From: CAUTUX01 sp963532875
GTDB lineage: Bacteria; Bacillota; Clostridia; Christensenellales; CAG-917
DNA: 16,540 nt
Assembly: GCA_963532875.1 (NCBI GenBank)
Contig: CAUSLO010000028.1
Coordinates: 1-16,540 of the forward strand
Direction: 5' to 3'
Both the position numbers and the translations under genes were made by a program. Positions 13,006-16,540 of this stretch are shown here, piece by piece (the stretch's first letter is position 1; each line of letters opens with the position of its first letter). The notes beneath the pieces were generated by a model that searched no databases, was not told the DNA's origin, and saw only the letters and a list, made by a program, of their open reading frames with translations.

Positions 13006-15618
13006 CTACTTTTTATCACTCTCTCCGTAGTAGGCTGCTAGATACATTTCCTTAATTTCACTCATTAATGGGTATCTTGGGTTTGCACCTGTGCATTGAT
13101 CATCAAATGCTTGCTCTACCATATTATCAAGTGTGCTTAGGAAGGCATCTTCTGCGATACCATACTCTTGGATAGTTTTCTTAATCCCTATTTTAGATTT
13201 TAGACTATCGAGTGCCTTAAGTAAAGACTCAAATTTTTCTTGATCTGTTTTCCCTTTTAATCCTAGTGCTGTTGCTACTTCTGCATATCTTGCCAAAGTG
13301 TGTGGGTGATCATATTGTGGAAACGTACCCATCTTTGATGGAACTTCATTTGCATTGAATTTCAAAACTTGATTAATCATCAATGCGTTAGCAATACCGT
13401 GTGGTAAATGGTGGAATGCTCCTAGTTTGTGTGCCATTGAGTGGCATACTCCCAAGAATGCGTTTGCGAATGCCATACCTGCCATTGCAGCAGCATTACC
13501 CATCTTCTCTCTTGCCTCAGCATCGTTTGGCCCATTGTTGTATGCTCTTGGCAAATATTCAAATATTACTTGCAATGCTCTGATTGCCAAACTATCTGTA
13601 TAATCTGTTGCCAACATAGATGCATATGCTTCTAGTGCGTGTGTTACTGCGTCAATACCTGATGCTGATGTCAATCCCTTTGGTGCGTTCATCATCATGT
13701 CAGCATCAACTATTGCCATGTTAGGCATTAATTCGTAATCTGCTAATGGATATTTAACTCCTGATTTCCCATCTGTTATAACTGCAAATGGTGTTACTTC
13801 TGAACCTGTACCTGCTGTTGTTGGAATTGCAATGAAAAATGCTTTTTCACCCATCTTAGGGAATGTGTATACTCTTTTCCTAATATCCATAAATGTCATG
13901 GCTAGATCCAAGAAGTTTACATCTGGATGTTCATATAGAACCCACATAATTTTACCAGCATCCATTGCTGATCCACCACCAAGAGCAATAATACAATCTG
14001 GTTTAAATGCTTCCATTTGTTTTGCACCTTCAAGTGCACATTCAAGTGTTGGATCTGGGGCAACATCAAAGAATGTTGTATGTTCAATACCCATCTCTTC
14101 TAATTTGTCAGTAATAACTTTTGTGTATCCGTTTTGATACAAGAATTGGTCTGTTACAATAAATGCTCTCTTCTTGTCGTAGTAACTCTTTAATTCATCT
14201 AAAGCTACTGGCAAACATCCTTTTTTCAAATATACTTTTTCTGGGGCTCTGAACCACAACATATTTTCTCTCCTTTCTGCTACTGTTTTAATATTTACTA
14301 AGTGCTTAGCACCTACGTTTTCTGAAACTGAGTTCCCGCCCCAGCTTCCACATCCTAGTGTCAATGATGGTGTTAATTTGAAGTTATAAATATCTCCGAT
14401 ACCACCTTGTGATGATGGCATGTTGATTATGCATCTACATGTCTTCATTCTTGACTGCCAGTTCGCTATTGCATCTTTTTCTGTATCTTTGTTGATAAAT
14501 AATGACGCTGTGTGTCCGTATCCACCGTCAGCAATTAATTGCTCTGCCTTACTTACCGCATCTTCAAAATTTGTTGCCTTGTACATTGCCAGAACTGGAC
14601 TCAACTTTTCATGTGCAAACTCTTCTGAAAGATCTACGCTTTGAACTTCACCAATTAATACCTTTGCATCTTCTGGTACTTTAAATCCTGCAAGTTCTGC
14701 AATCTTATGTGCCTTTTGACCAACTATTTTAGCGTTCAACGCTCCGTTGATAATAATTGTTTTTCTAACCTTTTCTGTTTCAGATGGAGTCAAGAAATAT
14801 GCTCCTCTGTACTTAAATTCTTCTTTAACTTCGTTGTATATTTCCTTCATTACGATAACTGATTGTTCACTTGCACAAATCATACCGTTATCAAATGTTT
14901 TTGAATGTAATACTGAAGATACTGCTAATTTAACATTTGCTGTTGAATGGAATATTGCTGGTGTATTTCCTGCTCCAACACCAACTGCTGGCTTACCCGA
15001 ACTGTATGCTGACTTAACCATTCCTGGACCACCAGTTGCAAGAATCAAATCTGACTCTTTCATTAGTTGTGCTGACAATGGGACACTTGGCTCATCAATC
15101 CAAGCAATGATCCCTTCTGGGGCTCCAGCCTTAACTGCTGCATCCAAAACTATTTTTGCCGCCTCAATTGTACATTTCTTTGCTCTTGGGTGTGGTGAAA
15201 ATACAAGTCCATTTCTTGTCTTAAGTGCAAGTAATGCTTTAAATATTGCTGTTGACGTTGGGTTTGTTGTTGGAACAACTGCTGCAATAACCCCAACTGG
15301 TTCTGCAACTTTCTTGATTCCAAATGATTTATCTTCTTCTAGAACTCCGCATGTTTTCTCATTCTTATACCTATTGTATATGTATTCTGAAGCGTAATGG
15401 TTTTTTATAACCTTATCTTCTACAACGCCCATACCTGTTTCTTCAACAGCCATTTTTGCTAGCGGTATTCTCTTCTTGTTGGCCGCCATTGATGCTTCAA
15501 AGAAAATCTTATCAACTTGTTCTTGTGTAAATGTTGAAAATTTCTTCTGTGCTTCTCTAACTTCTCCAAGTAACCTATTCAGTGTTTCTTCGTCTCTAAC
15601 TATGTAATCTCTGTCCAT
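13006..15618 (-). CDS. adhE: Bifunctional acetaldehyde-CoA/alcohol dehydrogenase
   Basis: AdhE reduces acetyl-CoA to acetaldehyde and then ethanol with two NADH and is known to assemble into spirosomes. The N-terminal aldehyde dehydrogenase half contains FTQEQVDKIF, the GPGMVKSAYSSGKPAVGVG nucleotide region and catalytic C248 in NGMICASEQS. A linker leads to the C-terminal iron-dependent alcohol dehydrogenase, with GGGSAMDAGKIMW, ASGIDAVTHALEAY and the iron-ligand stretch GVCHSMAHKLGAFHHLPHG. At 870 residues it is full length (E. coli 891) with all landmarks intact. The ATG at 15618 is chosen because GGGAG lies 5 bp upstream; that site is inside the region read from an alternative ATG at 15630. 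A promoter covered by two dyads lies upstream, and the kinase gene follows after 9 bp. Confidence 0.97.
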   Translation of the reverse strand: MDRDYIVRDEETLNRLLGEVREAQKKFSTFTQEQVDKIFFEASMAANKKRIPLAKMAVEETGMGVVEDKVIKNHYASEYIYNRYKNEKTCGVLEEDKSFGIKKVAEPVGVIAAVVPTTNPTSTAIFKALLALKTRNGLVFSPHPRAKKCTIEAAKIVLDAAVKAGAPEGIIAWIDEPSVPLSAQLMKESDLILATGGPGMVKSAYSSGKPAVGVGAGNTPAIFHSTANVKLAVSSVLHSKTFDNGMICASEQSVIVMKEIYNEVKEEFKYRGAYFLTPSETEKVRKTIIINGALNAKIVGQKAHKIAELAGFKVPEDAKVLIGEVQSVDLSEEFAHEKLSPVLAMYKATNFEDAVSKAEQLIADGGYGHTASLFINKDTEKDAIANWQSRMKTCRCIINMPSSQGGIGDIYNFKLTPSLTLGCGSWGGNSVSENVGAKHLVNIKTVAERRENMLWFRAPEKVYLKKGCLPVALDELKSYYDKKRAFIVTDQFLYQNGYTKVITDKLEEMGIEHTTFFDVAPDPTLECALEGAKQMEAFKPDCIIALGGGSAMDAGKIMWVLYEHPDVNFLDLAMTFMDIRKRVYTFPKMGEKAFFIAIPTTAGTGSEVTPFAVITDGKSGVKYPLADYELMPNMAIVDADMMMNAPKGLTSASGIDAVTHALEAYASMLATDYTDSLAIRALQVIFEYLPRAYNNGPNDAEAREKMGNAAAMAGMAFANAFLGVCHSMAHKLGAFHHLPHGIANALMINQVLKFNANEVPSKMGTFPQYDHPHTLARYAEVATALGLKGKTDQEKFESLLKALDSLKSKIGIKKTIQEYGIAEDAFLSTLDNMVEQAFDDQCTGANPRYPLMSEIKEMYLAAYYGESDKK

Positions 15619-15638
15619 AATCTCTCCCATATTTTTTA

Positions 15639-15672
15639 ATTGATAAATAAATATCGATATAATATTATCAAT
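15639..15672. promoter_or_regulatory. Nested 34-bp dyad over the adhE -10 region
   Basis: ATTGATAA (15639-15646) and TTATCAAT (15665-15672) are perfect inverted arms. Centred between them on the same axis is a second palindrome, ATATCGATAT (15651-15660). The 4-bp links between are not symmetric. The predicted -10 (15659-15664) lies inside, so a bound protein would block initiation. Arms TTGAT/ATCAA recall FNR/CRP half-sites, but the spacing is far too wide. Confidence 0.5.
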
Positions 15673-15688
15673 AAAAGCAATTGTTCAA
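15659..15688 (-). promoter_or_regulatory. Promoter of adhE
   Basis: On the minus strand TTGAAC (15683-15688), 18 bp and TATTAT (15659-15664), giving a start near 15652 and a leader of about 35 nt. The -35 is covered by an 11-bp palindrome, TTGTTCAACAA (15681-15691). Its TTGTT/AACAA arms match the outer bases of Rex sites but lack the usual central spacer. Confidence 0.5.
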
Positions 15689-15724
15689 CAAATAAAATTC
15701 TTGCATTTGGCATTTTTATCATTT

Positions 15725-16450
15725 TTATTTAATCGTTTTACTGATTTTGTTGTTCGTGATAGCGTCATACAATTCTGAAATATGAAAAGTTTTAGAATAT
15801 ATCCCTGTGTTTGAGATATCTTCTCGATCAAATTTTCCATATGTGCATATTGATACTGTTCCATCTTCAAATTGAACAATTCCTCCATATCCGTTATCAC
15901 TATTTGCTTCTTCCGCCTTCCCATCAGCACTATTTAAATATGGATGTCCCAACTTAAATAAGTTCCCATTTCCAGACACTATTTCTTCAAATGTTCCTAT
16001 ATACATAAAGAAACCTCGAGAAATGAAGTTGGACTTTTTTAATCTGTTGTTCCTAAAATCAACTTGCCTAAAAATCATTGCATATTTGCCATCTGCTAAC
16101 TTTAGAACTTTGTGTCTGTGCCCACTTAGTTTACGAGAAAGTTCTTTTGGTTTGCTCCACGTGAGTCCTTCATCTTCGCTTATTGAATATCTTGAATATG
16201 AGTTTTTCTTTTCACACCTAAATATCATCAGCAACTTATTCTCTGATCTAATTACACATGGTTCACATAACGAATACTTCCTTTCATCAACTCTGTGTTT
16301 AGCGAGCATTTTTTGGGGCATTATCCAATTCATTTGTCCATTTGAAAAAGTCAAGACTGTCTTATATACATGAAACTCATAGTCGTGAAATACTCCCATC
16401 CACTTGTTTACGTACTTTCCATTTTCCTTAAGTTGAATCAGCGAAGCCAT
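15725..16450 (-). CDS. Sialidase/BNR-repeat-like protein, possibly 5'-damaged
   Basis: The 241-residue ORF resembles six-bladed beta-propeller sialidases and related BNR-repeat proteins. SEDEGLTW (91-98) is a perfect Asp box (SxDxGxTW), with flanking strands LLMIFRCEKK and SKPKELS. An earlier TFSNGQMNWIMPQ (34-46) looks like a degenerate one. The opening ASLIQLKENGKY and GVFHDYEF fit propeller blade 1. No signal peptide is seen, and the length is short for a complete sialidase. The ATG at 16450 has no Shine-Dalgarno site. In-frame codons continue upstream for 14 residues (EYRFNKGKYNPIVA), which read like more of the same protein, and end at TGA 16493-16495. That stop lies in the right terminal repeat. 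I suspect a truncated or frameshifted gene; catalytic activity is unproven. Confidence 0.55.
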   Translation of the reverse strand: MASLIQLKENGKYVNKWMGVFHDYEFHVYKTVLTFSNGQMNWIMPQKMLAKHRVDERKYSLCEPCVIRSENKLLMIFRCEKKNSYSRYSISEDEGLTWSKPKELSRKLSGHRHKVLKLADGKYAMIFRQVDFRNNRLKKSNFISRGFFMYIGTFEEIVSGNGNLFKLGHPYLNSADGKAEEANSDNGYGGIVQFEDGTVSICTYGKFDREDISNTGIYSKTFHISELYDAITNNKISKTIK

Positions 16451-16489
16451 TGCTACTATTGGATTGTATTTTCCCTTATTAAATCTATA

Positions 16490-16540
16490 TTCTCATCTTT
16501 GACAGTTGTGGGCACACCAACCCACGAAAACCCCAGTAAA
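16490..16540 (-). repeat. Right copy of the diverged inverted terminal repeat
   Basis: The minus strand matches positions 1-51 without gaps, 40 of 51 identical, including TTTACTG at the outer end and TGTCAAAGATGAGAA at the inner end (16490-16504). On the minus strand one frame stays open from the edge through the repeat (ending VPTTVKDENIDLIRENTIQ) and stops at TAG just before the ATG of the sialidase-like ORF. In the left copy this frame contains a stop. Confidence 0.6.

Noticed and set aside
14747..15397. 216-residue plus-strand ORF opposite adhE
   Set aside because: It is antisense to a fully conserved AdhE aldehyde dehydrogenase domain, shows no family features and lacks its own ribosome site.
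15681..15691. Canonical Rex operator at adhE
   Set aside because: The TTGTT and AACAA arms are present but separated by one base instead of the usual central spacer and flanking bases. I list it only as a palindrome.
15685..15930. 81-residue minus-strand ORF overlapping the sialidase-like gene and adhE leader
   Set aside because: It is an alternative frame of the sialidase-like ORF with no recognisable domain. It runs through the promoter region of adhE.
15725..16540. Reading the sialidase-like ORF as a complete secreted sialidase
   Set aside because: It has no signal peptide, a single clear Asp box, short length and no ribosome site at its ATG, so I describe it as sialidase-like and possibly truncated.

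Overview
The window reads as AT-rich chromosomal DNA of an obligately anaerobic, fermentative Bacillota, most likely a Clostridia member of gut or similar origin. The evidence is a one-piece pyruvate:ferredoxin oxidoreductase, a bifunctional AdhE, DUF3793 and DUF4364 proteins (both mainly clostridial), strong Shine-Dalgarno sites, and tRNA genes with encoded CCA. There is no rRNA, CRISPR array, recognisable transposase or phage gene. Both edges carry a diverged copy of the same ~51-bp sequence in inverted orientation, so the sequence may end at a dispersed repeat.

Layout. 1-211: repeat copy and a strong terminator. 212-1183 (minus): flavodoxin and DUF3793 as a zero-gap operon. 1367-5389 (plus): a short DtxR-family metalloregulator and the large PFOR gene. 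CTTAAC-type boxes recur before the regulator and before PFOR. 5404-6237 (minus): a short glutamate-5-kinase-like amino acid kinase, convergent with PFOR. 6532-7065 (plus): a DUF4364 protein. 7073-8089 (minus): a degenerate medium-chain dehydrogenase-like protein. 8182-10887 (minus): LemA and a large two-TM DUF3137/MAG1210-like partner. 11030-11614 (minus): YajC with a long charged tail. 11789-12122 (minus): four tRNAs transcribed initiator Met, elongator Met, Glu, Val, with a good promoter and terminator. 12250-15618 (minus): adhE followed by an aminoglycoside-phosphotransferase-fold kinase. 15725-16450 (minus): a sialidase/BNR-like protein whose 5' end looks damaged.

How the genes fit together. 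PFOR makes acetyl-CoA and reduced ferredoxin or flavodoxin. AdhE uses acetyl-CoA to reoxidise NADH to ethanol. Flavodoxin is the iron-free substitute for ferredoxin, and the DtxR-like protein has the Cys-Glu-His ligand set typical of Fe(II) sensors. The left 5.4 kb can therefore be read as an iron-responsive electron-carrier module; this is inference. The adhE promoter is covered by two dyads, a 34-bp nested one over the -10 and an 11-bp palindrome over the -35, suggesting a regulated fermentation switch.

Family names come from reading motifs by eye. No database search was run.
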